A stretch of DNA of 64,000 nucleotides from Pelecanus crispus (GCF_030463565.1 NC_134656.1:2547001-2611000); one strand, 5' to 3'; positions 57,201 through 63,887 are shown, counted from the stretch's first letter. Numbers and translations: made by a program. The notes: generated by a model not told the origin, from the letters alone.

Positions 57201-58967
57201 TCAGAGAGATGTCTTCCGGGTGGCATCATACCCGCAGGGCATGGTCGGCTGTGAAGAGATTCCAGCGGTGGACCTCCGCTTGTGGCAGGACTGTTGTGAG
57301 GGTAAGGAAGGAGCTGGTTTCATGCTAAACCAGGAGAACCATGTGTCAGCAAATGGATGCAAAGAGTAGAGTAGAACAGAATAGAGTATTTCAGTTGGAA
57401 GGGACCTACAACAATCATCTCGTCCAACTGCCTGACTGCTTCAGGGCTGATCAAAAGTTAAAGCAAATTATTAAGGGCATTGTCCAAATGCCTCTGAAAC
57501 ACTGGCAGGCTCAGGGCATCAACCACCTCTCTAGGCAGCCTGTTATCTTCATTGAATCTGGCCGAAGGTCCATGGAGCTGAGGGCTTCTGTCTCTGGCAG
57601 CAGCTAATAGCTCATGCCTGGGGGAGAGACTGAAACAGGACGTAGGCACGGTGATCCCCACCACGTACCACTTTACAGATTCATTTGGGAGTCTGTAAAA
57701 CTGCCATTAAACCACAGATCCTGCCATGGTCCCTTTGCGCTATATTCTGGGTACAGATGTCCAGCTGAGAGGTGGGAATCCATGCATGATGCATGCCCTG
57801 TTACACACCTTTGTTGCCTCCTCCTCTCTGGCATAAGAGATGGGCCAAGGGTGGATGGCGAAGGAGGGAAGCGCTGCCTTGTGCTGCCTGCGGTCCACAT
57901 GGTTCTGCTTTAAACATGAGTGTTCACTGCAAACTTTCCCTTCCTTCCCCAGACTGCCAGACACGCGGGCAATTCAGGGCTCTTTCTCAACGGTTCCGAA
58001 GCAAGAGGTCTCCTGGCTTCAGCTACCCAGAAGAAAACCCAGCCAAGCATAAGCCTGCCTTCCCCAGGTGTAGTATCACCACTTCTTTTACCTCCATTTT
58101 ATGAAGCATAAGAAAAGGTTTTAATAACTCAGTCCATTCAGGCCTTTGAAATTGGCATTCTGCAGAGGTCTGGAGGTCAGGGGTGTTTCAGTAGGTAGAT
58201 GCTGAGCTCAGTCAAAGTCCTCCAACACTTTAGTGCAGAGCCCGACTCTGATATTTAAATACTTGGGCTGAGTGGCTGTTTGGTTGGCGTCTCTTGGCAG
58301 GTGAATCTGGGAGTTGGGTCTTTCTGTTTGATACTTACTTGGAGGCTGGTATTGGAGAAGGCAGGATGATTCTATCATCCAGAAAGCTGACGTTTGCATA
58401 ATCCCTTTCACTTTTTATCCCTGACCCCAGGAATGAGGCACCTTCTCCAAGCCCATTCTCCAGAGAGAATCTCGAGTCCCTTGTGGCTGAACTGGAGAAG
58501 ACAGTTGCTTCCCTACGGAAACAGGTAAAACTTTGTGCCACAATGTTTGTCTTCCATGAAGTCACCCCAGGAGCAGGATTTAGCTATTTGCTATGGGCAG
58601 CCTCTGCAACTTCTGTGTCCTCCAGAGCCAAGAGCAACCATCCGATCACAGGGAACTAGCAGCAGGTAGAGGAGAGGTAGAGTAGGGAGAGAAGAGATGA
58701 AACTGAGCTCTGTGCACTTAGACCTCTACAAATAGAGGGTAAAACGCAAGTTTGAGCCTCAGTGAAGGTAACTTGAGCCGGAACTTTCATCTTGTATTTG
58801 GGACAGGTTAAAGATTATCTGTGCAATGGTGCAGACTCCTCTTAGAGCTGCTGTTTTCTTGTCCCCACCAGGTAAATTCACTAGAGAGCCAGCTGAGGTG
58901 GCACCACAGGAACACCAGCACACGTGGACAGGGAAAGAAGACTGGAGACAAATGGAGGAAAAGATGA
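15062..58967 (+). CDS. PXDN-like: Peroxidasin-family extracellular matrix peroxidase (whole gene, 22 coding exons)
   Basis: Twenty-two exons joined at GT-AG sites give one closed frame of 4221 nt (1406 residues). Order: signal peptide ~1-22; LRRNT with [14 protein letters not shown]; five LRRs 55-174; LRRCT 175-231; four Ig domains ~232-600; haem peroxidase ~690-1305; RSKR convertase site 1321-1324; coiled coil 1358-1383; stop at 1407. Haem residues are intact: Asp814/His815 (FLDHD), Arg965 and Glu968 (GDHRANEQ), proximal His1062 (FRFGHTL), and a calcium loop [12 protein letters not shown]. Cys724 and Cys1303 match the human PXDN inter-subunit cysteines 736 and 1315 at a constant 12-residue offset. 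Known PXDN function: makes hypobromous acid to form sulfilimine cross-links in collagen IV of basement membranes; this is predicted here too. Odd: about 70 residues shorter than human PXDN because the C-terminal VWC domain is absent. Its position beside PCMTD2 suggests a third paralogue rather than PXDN itself. Confidence 0.96.
16671..16723. repeat. 22-bp tandem repeat, about 2.4 copies
   Basis: Unit begins TTTTATTGGGGGAAAAG; two exact copies at 16671-16692 and 16693-16714, then a partial third. Intronic; no function evident. Confidence 0.95.
18725..18910. promoter_or_regulatory. CpG-rich patch in peroxidasin intron 1
   Basis: I count about 17 CpG in ~185 bp, against a CpG-poor background. 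Could be a small CpG island, enhancer or alternative promoter. No core promoter motif recognised. Confidence 0.35.
20146..20211 (+). mobile_element. CR1 LINE 3'-end fragment
   Basis: Contains GAACTGGATGATCTTAAAGG and TTTTCCAACCTAAACG followed by the ATTCTAAATGATTCTATG tail. About 65 bp, 5'-truncated; same 3' tail type as the copy at 5471-5526. Confidence 0.85.
25612..25683 (+). CDS. PXDN-like: Peroxidasin exon 2: LRR 1
   Basis: 72 nt, phase 2 to phase 2, acceptor CTTTCAG, donor GTAAGT. Encodes [15 protein letters not shown] and on to LNTL, one leucine-rich repeat. Confidence 0.96.
25684..33481 (+). other. Peroxidasin intron 2 (7.8 kb)
   Basis: No exon or repeat family recognised. A small CpG cluster with GCGGCCGCGG lies near 32506, and there are A/T runs near 28367 and 28995. 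Confidence 0.85.
33482..33553 (+). CDS. PXDN-like: Peroxidasin exon 3: LRR 2
   Basis: 72 nt, phase 2 to 2, donor GTGAGT. Encodes [19 protein letters not shown] and on to KYL. Confidence 0.96.
33806..33877 (+). CDS. PXDN-like: Peroxidasin exon 4: LRR 3
   Basis: 72 nt, phase 2 to 2, acceptor TTTGAAAG, donor GTAAGT. Encodes [18 protein letters not shown] and on to EQL. Only 252 nt separate it from exon 3. Confidence 0.96.
33878..36734 (+). other. Peroxidasin intron 4
   Basis: 2.9 kb. Contains a probable old CR1 fragment at 36127-36225; nothing else recognised. Confidence 0.85.
36127..36225 (-). mobile_element. Probable old CR1 fragment
   Basis: Reads GGCTGGAAGAGACCTTTGGA, then CCCCAGTCCCACCTTCAGCA and CAAGTTGTCCAGGGCCC, the reversed CR1 3' region in diverged form. 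The clean ATTCTATG tail is missing. Confidence 0.55.
36735..36806 (+). CDS. PXDN-like: Peroxidasin exon 5: LRR 4
   Basis: 72 nt, phase 2 to 2, acceptor GTGACAG, donor GTAAGT. Encodes [18 protein letters not shown] and on to ERL. Confidence 0.96.
36807..38340 (+). other. Peroxidasin intron 5
   Basis: 1.5 kb; no exon or repeat family recognised. Confidence 0.85.
38341..38412 (+). CDS. PXDN-like: Peroxidasin exon 6: LRR 5
   Basis: 72 nt, phase 2 to 2, acceptor CGTTGCAG, donor GTAAGT. Encodes [19 protein letters not shown] and on to KRL. Confidence 0.96.
38413..40065 (+). other. Peroxidasin intron 6
   Basis: 1.65 kb. Holds an (AT)n microsatellite at about 39410-39430 and A-runs near 38810 and 39030. 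No exon recognised. Confidence 0.85.
39410..39430. repeat. (AT)n microsatellite
   Basis: Roughly ten alternating AT units followed by an A-run. Confidence 0.85.
40066..40235 (+). CDS. PXDN-like: Peroxidasin exon 7: LRRCT cap
   Basis: 170 nt, enters in phase 2 and leaves in phase 1 at donor GTGAGC. Encodes [20 protein letters not shown] through [12 protein letters not shown] to EFNC, the four-cysteine LRR C-terminal cap. Confidence 0.96.
40236..42413 (+). other. Peroxidasin intron 7
   Basis: 2.2 kb; no exon or repeat family recognised. Confidence 0.85.
42414..42531 (+). CDS. PXDN-like: Peroxidasin exon 8: Ig domain 1, first half
   Basis: 118 nt, acceptor TTTTGCAG, donor GTAAGT. Encodes [20 protein letters not shown], then [20 protein letters not shown], with the first Ig cysteine and core tryptophan. 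Confidence 0.96.
42532..44108 (+). other. Peroxidasin intron 8
   Basis: 1.6 kb; contains the exact 20-bp tandem duplication at 42722-42761. No exon recognised. Confidence 0.85.
42722..42761. repeat. Exact 20-bp tandem duplication
   Basis: The unit beginning TTTCATCTGCATTTG occurs twice back to back without mismatch, suggesting a recent slippage or duplication. Confidence 0.97.
44109..44278 (+). CDS. PXDN-like: Peroxidasin exon 9: Ig domain 1, second half
   Basis: 170 nt, acceptor TTTTTCAG, donor GTAATT. Encodes [20 protein letters not shown] through [14 protein letters not shown] to YFGTP, with the second Ig cysteine in YQC. Confidence 0.96.
44279..44767 (+). other. Peroxidasin intron 9
   Basis: 489 nt, G-rich, nothing recognised. 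Confidence 0.9.
44768..45040 (+). CDS. PXDN-like: Peroxidasin exon 10: Ig domain 2 (single exon)
   Basis: 273 nt, phase 1 to 1, a complete domain on one exon. Contains [35 protein letters not shown] and [12 protein letters not shown]. Confidence 0.96.
45198..45314 (+). CDS. PXDN-like: Peroxidasin exon 11: Ig domain 3, first half
   Basis: 117 nt, phase 1 to 1, acceptor CTTCCAG, donor GTACTG. Encodes [20 protein letters not shown] and [19 protein letters not shown]. Only 157 nt follow exon 10. Confidence 0.95.
45315..46885 (+). other. Peroxidasin intron 11
   Basis: 1.57 kb splitting Ig domain 3. Contains a possible decayed retrocopy on the minus strand (45600-46110). Confidence 0.85.
45600..46110 (-). 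pseudogene. Possible decayed processed pseudogene of an unidentified coiled-coil protein
   Basis: On the minus strand, short blocks read like ordinary protein in different frames: [20 protein letters not shown] near 46100-46040, [20 protein letters not shown] then [18 protein letters not shown] near 45935-45800, and [19 protein letters not shown] near 45755-45695. They are collinear but interrupted by frame changes and stops, without splice sites between them, as in an old retrocopy. I do not recognise the parent. Chance open reading cannot be excluded. Confidence 0.3.
46886..47044 (+). CDS. PXDN-like: Peroxidasin exon 12: Ig domain 3, second half
   Basis: 159 nt, phase 1 to 1, acceptor TTGACCAG, donor GTAAGC. 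Encodes [19 protein letters not shown] and [14 protein letters not shown] to SVTPR. Confidence 0.95.
47045..49004 (+). other. Peroxidasin intron 12
   Basis: 1.96 kb, about a third of it the composite CR1 at 47103-47702. The remainder is AT-rich with nothing recognised. Confidence 0.9.
47103..47702 (-). mobile_element. Composite CR1 LINE with two 3' tails
   Basis: Minus-strand CR1. From the + side it reads a first reversed tail (TAGAATCATAGAATCA, then GGTTGGAAAAGACC), a bridge of roughly 60 bp, then a second reversed tail (GAATCATTAAGGTTGGAGAG) and CR1 body (GGGCAGCCTGTTCCAATGC, CTCATCCTGTCGC, CTCTTCTCCAGGCTGAACAC). The bridge with GGCTTGGTGGCTG also occurs in the + copy at 62450-62878. Confidence 0.92.
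49005..49117 (+). CDS. PXDN-like: Peroxidasin exon 13: Ig domain 4, first half
   Basis: 113 nt, enters phase 1, leaves phase 0, acceptor TTGCGCAG, donor GTAAGA. Encodes [19 protein letters not shown] and [18 protein letters not shown]. Confidence 0.94.
49118..50394 (+). other. Peroxidasin intron 13
   Basis: 1.28 kb; no exon or repeat family recognised. Confidence 0.85.
50395..50551 (+). CDS. PXDN-like: Peroxidasin exon 14: Ig domain 4, second half
   Basis: 157 nt, acceptor GCAACAG, donor GTAGGG. Encodes [20 protein letters not shown] and [17 protein letters not shown]. Confidence 0.95.
50552..52011 (+). other. Peroxidasin intron 14
   Basis: 1.46 kb, AT-rich in its second half; nothing recognised. 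Confidence 0.85.
52012..52120 (+). CDS. PXDN-like: Peroxidasin exon 15: linker to peroxidase domain
   Basis: 109 nt, acceptor TTGAAAAG, donor GTAAGT. Encodes [20 protein letters not shown] and [14 protein letters not shown], the Ig-peroxidase linker with one N-glycosylation sequon (NST). Confidence 0.95.
52121..52907 (+). other. Peroxidasin intron 15
   Basis: 787 nt, AT-rich, nothing recognised. Confidence 0.9.
52908..53065 (+). CDS. PXDN-like: Peroxidasin exon 16: start of peroxidase region
   Basis: 158 nt, acceptor GAAACAG, donor GTAGGA. Encodes [19 protein letters not shown] and [19 protein letters not shown], highly conserved in peroxidasins. Confidence 0.96.
53066..54346 (+). other. 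Peroxidasin intron 16
   Basis: 1.28 kb; nothing recognised. Confidence 0.85.
54347..55850 (+). CDS. PXDN-like: Peroxidasin exon 17: haem peroxidase catalytic core (1504 nt)
   Basis: One large exon encodes residues ~690-1190. Seen in order: CSDIC with Cys724 (inter-subunit cysteine equivalent); FLDHD with haem-linked Asp814 and distal His815; [12 protein letters not shown] calcium loop; GDHRANEQ with Arg965 and haem-linked Glu968; Gln969 where myeloperoxidase has the sulfonium methionine, as in other peroxidasins; AFRFGHTL with proximal His1062; [16 protein letters not shown]. The frame stays open to 55904, but conservation stops at 55850 where donor GTACTG begins, so bases after 55850 are intron. 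Acceptor TTTGCAG. Confidence 0.97.
55851..56311 (+). other. Peroxidasin intron 17
   Basis: 461 nt, nothing recognised. An in-frame stop lies 49 nt inside, so retention would truncate the protein before the C-terminal third of the peroxidase fold. Confidence 0.9.
56312..56446 (+). CDS. PXDN-like: Peroxidasin exon 18
   Basis: 135 nt, acceptor ATCCTGCAG, donor GTATTA. Encodes [19 protein letters not shown] and [20 protein letters not shown] of the peroxidase domain. Confidence 0.96.
56447..57092 (+). other. Peroxidasin intron 18
   Basis: 646 nt; nothing recognised. Confidence 0.9.
57093..57301 (+). CDS. PXDN-like: Peroxidasin exon 19: end of peroxidase domain
   Basis: 209 nt, acceptor CACTGCAG, donor GTAAGG. 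Encodes [20 protein letters not shown] through [12 protein letters not shown] to LRLWQDCCE; Cys1303 corresponds to the second inter-subunit cysteine. Confidence 0.96.
57302..57952 (+). other. Peroxidasin intron 19
   Basis: 651 nt, including the old CR1-type repeat at 57366-57565. Confidence 0.9.
57366..57565 (-). mobile_element. Old CR1-type LINE fragment
   Basis: Reads AGAACAGAATAGAGTATTTC, AGTTGGAAGGGACCTACAAC, CAGGGCTGATCAAAAGTTAAA and ACCTCTCTAGGCAGCCTGTT, a reversed CR1 3' region of an older type than the other copies. Confidence 0.7.
57953..58067 (+). CDS. PXDN-like: Peroxidasin exon 20: convertase site
   Basis: 115 nt, acceptor TTCCCCAG, donor GTGTAG. Encodes [14 protein letters not shown] followed by RSKR (1321-1324) and [14 protein letters not shown] fits the furin/proprotein convertase consensus and aligns with the human PXDN cleavage site after Arg1336. 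Confidence 0.93.
58068..58430 (+). other. Peroxidasin intron 20
   Basis: 363 nt; nothing recognised. Confidence 0.9.
58431..58524 (+). CDS. PXDN-like: Peroxidasin exon 21: coiled coil
   Basis: 94 nt, acceptor GACCCCAG, donor GTAAAA. Encodes [19 protein letters not shown] and ASLRKQ. Together with exon 22, Leu/Val at 1358, 1362, 1365, 1369, 1372, 1376, 1379 and 1383 form a regular 4-3 heptad, a short trimer-type coiled coil as in other peroxidasins. Confidence 0.9.
58525..58871 (+). other. Peroxidasin intron 21
   Basis: 347 nt; nothing recognised. Confidence 0.85.
58872..58967 (+). CDS. PXDN-like: Peroxidasin exon 22: end of coiled coil and early stop
   Basis: Acceptor CCCCACCAG; phase 0. 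Encodes [12 protein letters not shown], continuing the heptads, then a basic tail DKWRKR and TGA at 58965-58967. In human PXDN the matching KW segment leads straight into the VWC cysteines. Here the frame stops at that point, although TCSYK followed by a donor-like GTCAGT (58991) can be read in another frame. The exon may thus extend to 58990 as a frame-broken remnant. Confidence 0.75.
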   Translation, partial: VNSLESQLRWHHRNTSTRGQGKKTGDKWRKR

Positions 58968-59089
58968 CCATGTTGACTTGTTCATATAAGGTCAGTGTGT
59001 TTCCTCTGGGCTGGGGTCCATGAGGTGGATCAATGCGGTGCTGCTGAGCTTGCGGTGGGACACCTGAGCAGTCTTCATGTACAGAAGAG

Positions 59090-59346
59090 ACTGTTGCAGA
59101 AAGGAATGGAGCAGTCCGGTGATGAATGGGACAAGAGGTAATAGGCTTAAGTGCAGCAGGTTAGACACTCATTTCTGCCAGTAATGATTAGTGACTCACT
59201 GGAATGGGTTGTCTGGGGACATTGTGGCGTATCCATTCCTGGAGGTCTTTTAAGAACTGGTTTGGCAAAGATGGGGAAAGACATAAGTATAGGATGGACT
59301 AGGTGGACTGGGTGAGGTCTCTCAGGCCTATTCTCCTGGGATTCTG
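59090..59346 (+). mobile_element. Diverged CR1 LINE fragment
   Basis: Reads GACAAGAGGTAATAGGCTTA, AGTGCAGCAGGTTAGACA, GGAATGGGTTGTCTGGGGA, CATTCCTGGAGGTCTTT and TTCTCCTGGGATTCTGGGT, an old + oriented CR1 3' end. Confidence 0.7.
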
Positions 59347-60852
59347 GGTAGGTTTCTTCTAGCAACACTTAATATCCCAACGCCAAATCCAACAGCCTCC
59401 AAAGGACCTTTGTGGGGAGAGATATCACAAAGCGCAGTGATGGAGTAGATGGACTGGTTCCTCCTCAGGGTAACAAGGACATCCGGGCAGATGGAGCAAT
59501 CCGTCATTTGCTTACATATTGGCAGAGATTTCCCCCTCAATGTCTGAGTCATCGTGCACGTCTCTTCTGAAGGCACCAGTCCTCTGCTCCGCTCGAGCCA
59601 AGGGGGTGAGGGTGCTCAAGTGCATCTTTAAAGTCACTCTCAGCACCTGCCAGCCTGGGGACTCCTGCTGCTGCTCGGCTGTGGCAGGGTGCCAGCAGAA
59701 AGCTGCAAGGCCTCTGGGCCCCCCTGTTTAGGGGCACGGAGAGCACAGACTGAGCTCCCTTAGCCCGCTTCCCATGGAGATCCCTGCAGCCTTGAAAGAG
59801 AGGACGAACAACAACTCGCTGGCACCTGCCAGTCTGGAGGAGGTGTTTAATGGTTTTTACGTGTTGCAAATGATTACTCCAGGGACAGGAGCGGAGCACT
59901 TACGCAGAAGTGCTGTTCTGCCAGGCAGTCTTGTACTAGAAGGAGCATCCTCTGGAAGTCACGTTAGAGGAGAGGGCAAGCAAAGGCTGGTCTGTGCTGA
60001 TAATCTCAACAGAAAGCAGAAGGGGAAGCCTGTAGTTTGGCCACACAATTTTCCAGTCTGACTTGGTGTGTCAGTTCTTATAGATTTTCCAGTTGAACAG
60101 CGGTCCCCATTAGAAATTTGACATAGATTGCAGTGTGACACGAGTTGACTTTTCCTTGCCATCATTTGCAGACCCTTGAAGAGCACTCTAGGGTTTACAG
60201 GGTCCCTGAAAAGTATTTCTGTGGGTTTAAAGGGCTGTTGCTGTTTTCATGCTGCAATCACGCATGCCCCAGACCTGCCAGGCACTGTACAAACAGCTCG
60301 CTCTGCCTCCAGCTGCCTCCCATAGAGTTTTTCTGCTTTCCCATGCCATTTCAGGTGCCCTGTGACCTGCACTCCTGCTCTCCACCAGCCGGTCCAACCC
60401 ACTCCTACAGGGCTCAGAAACAGCAGCCACGAGACCCCACGATGCTCTGCCTCCTCCCACACCTCCTGCACCGCTCCCTGTCCCAGGACGACTGTACTTC
60501 TGCCTGTATTGAACCCTCTGCACTGACTGTCTGTGAGCCCCTCGGCCCCTGGACCATTTGCCTCTGGGGATGGGCTCTGCCCTCTTCGATGGTGACAGAG
60601 CAGCAGCCTGCCGAGATGCCACTTTCTTCCTTGGTCCCCAGGAAATGGAGAATAATTGAAGCTGCTTTAGTGCCACTGTTCCGCTCTTCTCTTCCCACGC
60701 AACGCTGTCGTCATCCACTACCCCTTGTCTGAAATGTCCCATGGGCACCCAACCAAAACAATTCGCTAAGAGGCAAAACCTTTCTCAAATGCACTGTGGT
60801 GCCAGGAAGCATCTGAAGAAATCTGGAAAAAAAAAAAAAAAAAAAAAATTTA

Positions 60853-60858
60853 AATAAA
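60853..60858 (+). promoter_or_regulatory. Candidate polyadenylation signal downstream of peroxidasin
   Basis: AATAAA about 1.9 kb after the stop codon, immediately following an A-run. Another AATAAA lies at 61835-61840. Use cannot be judged from sequence. Confidence 0.3.
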
Positions 60859-60960
60859 CATGAAACCCAAAACAAACCCCCAGCCATCTTCTCATGCCAA
60901 CAGAAAGAGCAAGAGGAACCTCAGGGCCCTGGCAAGCACGGTTTGGGCTGGGCTTGCAGT

Positions 60961-61160
60961 CCCTGCCAGCAGCGAGGAGGTGAACCCAAGGCCCGGGGAA
61001 GTCTCCCGGCTGTTTGGGTGCTTCAGGACGGGATGCCAGACGCAGCGGGCCGCGCCGCCCGCGATGCCGAGACCAGCCGCTGTGCTTTGCCAGGCGTTGG
61101 GTCACAAGCGGCGCATCCTCGGTTGAGTGACCGACCGTTACGTGCCCATCGCTCAGCAAC
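60961..61160. promoter_or_regulatory. CpG-rich patch downstream of peroxidasin
   Basis: I count 21 CpG in 200 bp, densest at 61027-61080, against a CpG-poor background. May be a small CpG island or regulatory element. No gene start is recognised there. Confidence 0.35.
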
Positions 61161-62449
61161 ATCTTCCTTGGCATGACCCACGTTCTCCAACTTTCTGCCC
61201 CTTTGGGGGATTAATTGGATTTATGTTTCTCTTCCTTTTTTGTTTTTTTCCTCCCCAAAAGGCTCTTTGCTGGAAGATGTATTTTGAGTGTAAGCGTAAC
61301 AGGACCTGGAAGAGAACCTCAGATAATTAGATGTAATGGGCACTCTCATTAGTGGAGGGGAGCTGCTGTTTTCTGTCAATTAGTACAGGAGAACACGATG
61401 TGCAGTATTTGACACACGGATGAATGCAAAGTGCTGTTTGTGTTTATTGCTCCCAGGTGCTCTGCAACTAAACCAGGACTATGTAACCAGCTCTACTGAA
61501 CAGCTCTTCTGGTTTTGTTGCCCTTTTTAGCGGTGCTAGAAACTAAAGTCCCTGCGTATCCACCACAGCCCCAAATCTGTGGGCAGATTGGTTTTTAATA
61601 CATCCTTGTAAGCTGGTCGCAGGGACTAAAGAGAAAATACTTGATCCATTAGATATCTGTGCCTTCCTTATCCTTCTCACTTTTCCTGTGTCCTCCCATC
61701 TTCCTTCCCACAGTGCAAGGACCAGAAACGTGAACGTGCTTGTTCTTCCCCCCCACCCCCCCTTTTTTTTTTAGATGTGTTATAGTACCAAAGGGATTCA
61801 AAGCAGCAGGGATGCTCCTGGAATTGAATAGGAAAATAAAAAAGATACTAGAAAAAGGTTGTGATTTATCATCTGTTTCCTGGCGTGGGACTCTGGGCTG
61901 TGTGTGCGTGTGCTGTGCAGACACAGGTTTGCAGCGATGAGCGTGTGTTATGCATGTCTGGTAAGTTCAGCTCAGAGGCAGTATTTAGTCCTCAGGGATG
62001 TTTGTCATTTTGAAGTACTCTTTCATTTAGGTGCAAATTAAGGTCCAAAGCCTTGCTGCACTTGTCTATCGCTTGTACCACTAGCGAATCTAACCTGGCA
62101 AAGGTCAATAAAGGTAAATCAGGCTCCAGACTCCTTCTGCAAACCACAAGTTTACCAAGTCCTCATTCAAAACAGTAAAAGCATAAACGTTCGGTGCTTG
62201 ATCTAATCGGATAATCTCTAAATGCATAACCAAGCGGCCCATTTTCCTCCTGACGGAACGTGATGTGAGGAGCAGACTCATCAGAAGCGCTGCGGAAGGA
62301 CAGCAGAGGGGATGTCCTTCCCCACGTGTTGCAAACCCTTCTGCGCTCCATCCTCCGTTGCCCTCCCCACGCTGAAGTGGGAAAAACACACAGAGAAATG
62401 ACACATCCCTGCGTGCCACCGAGCGAGGCTGTGTGCTGGGCAGGTGGGG

Positions 62450-62878
62450 GGAGATAAGGACAAGAGGACATGGGCTCAAGCTGCGTCGGGGAGGTTTAGA
62501 TTGGATATTAGGAAAAAATTCTTCATGGAAAGAGTAGTCAAGCATTGGAACAGGCTGCCCGGAGAGGTGGGGGAGTCACCATCCCTGGAAGTGTTCAAAA
62601 ATCGGGCAGAGGTGGCACTTGGGGACATGGTTTAGTGGGCATGGTGGTGTTGGGTTGATGATTGGAATGATGGTCTTAGAGGTCCTTTCCAATCTTAATG
62701 ATTCCTAGGTTTTACTTTCATGATAAATGATGCAGCCACCAAGCCAGGAGGTGTGGGGTTGCTACTCTCCCCTTAATTGGTTTAGTGGTGGATGTGGTAG
62801 TGTAGGTTAATGGTTGGACTGGATGATCTTAAAGGGCTTTTCCAACCTAAACGATTTGATGATTCTGTGATCTCGGGG
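62450..62878 (+). mobile_element. Composite CR1 LINE with two 3' tails
   Basis: Plus-strand CR1: GGACAAGAGGACATGGGCTC, AGATTGGATATTAGGAAAAA, GAACAGGCTGCCCGGAGAGG, a first 3' tail near 62660-62705, the same ~60-bp bridge (CAGCCACCAAGCCAGGAGG) as the inverted copy at 47103-47702, and a second tail ending GATTTGATGATTCTGTGAT. Confidence 0.92.
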
Positions 62879-63887
62879 GAATTACCCGTATATTCAGGTG
62901 CTACTTTGGTAAGTAGGGAGCAGAATATTTTATTAAAGACTCCCCTTTTTTTCTAGGTCTCATCTGTGCAGCAACGCACAGAGCAGGCTCATGGAGCACG
63001 GCGTACTCCTGCCTTCTGCCCTGGGCTTCTCTGCCTGGGAGAGGGTGGGAAAAGTACTTGCCCCCAAACCCAGATACTGAAATCCAGCTTTTGTGGGTTG
63101 ATTGGGTGCCATGGGACACCCAGGATGCAGGACAGGGCAAGCCCAGAGCTGTTGACCCAAGCATGGGTCCAGTTTGTTCTTCATACACCACACGGTTGCA
63201 GTCTGCAGCCTAAACCCCTACCATAAAGTTTCCTTTTCCTGTTCTTTTTAAGCGGCCTCTTTCAAAACCCAACTGCACACCCAAAATGAGCCGCCCAGCC
63301 CAATTACAAGCAGAGGAAGATGGAAATAATGGGCTCAAGGCCAGGAGCGGAGTTGCCAGGCACAAAACTCCCACTAATTAGATGGGACAGTTAAGCGACA
63401 AAACCCAGGCAGGGGCTGGGGGGGCTGGAGTTGGGATTTCTCACCGGAGCAGAGATCTTCAGGCGGCTTAAAGTGTACGTGCAAGATGCGAGGTGGAAAT
63501 CGCCGTCCTTTGGCCGATGCCTGTGGTTGCTGGGGTTTGGCGGGGGGGGTCGTAGCGTGCCTGCATGTGCTGATGGCAGCAGGAGCCCGCACCAGGCGAG
63601 GACCTCCTGATGCTGAGGGGGACCCATCCCTGCCGGAGGCTGAGCGAGCACCGGATCCTGGTGGATCTGGGAAGTGGATTCCCTAGACATCCTCTGCTAT
63701 GGGGAATTAGTGGGAGGAGGCAAATGCTTTTAGCGGGGTGACCCTGGGAGGTCACGGCAGACCCAAAGGAAAAAAGATCTTGTGTTATAAACCCCGCAAT
63801 ATCCACCCAGCAAATATCCAAAGCACTTCAGATCTCTTCTAAGGTTATGTCCTTAATTCTGTTTTAACTCTCACACATTTGTGGAGG

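Noticed and set aside
15062-58967. Calling this gene simply PXDN or PXDNL
   Set aside because: Linkage to PCMTD2 fits neither human location, and catalytic residues argue against human-like PXDNL. Left as peroxidasin-family pending a tree.
60145-60732. 195-codon + strand open frame after the gene
   Set aside because: No recognised domain as a whole. Only a small internal block loosely resembles VWC and is reported as a speculative remnant, not as a gene.
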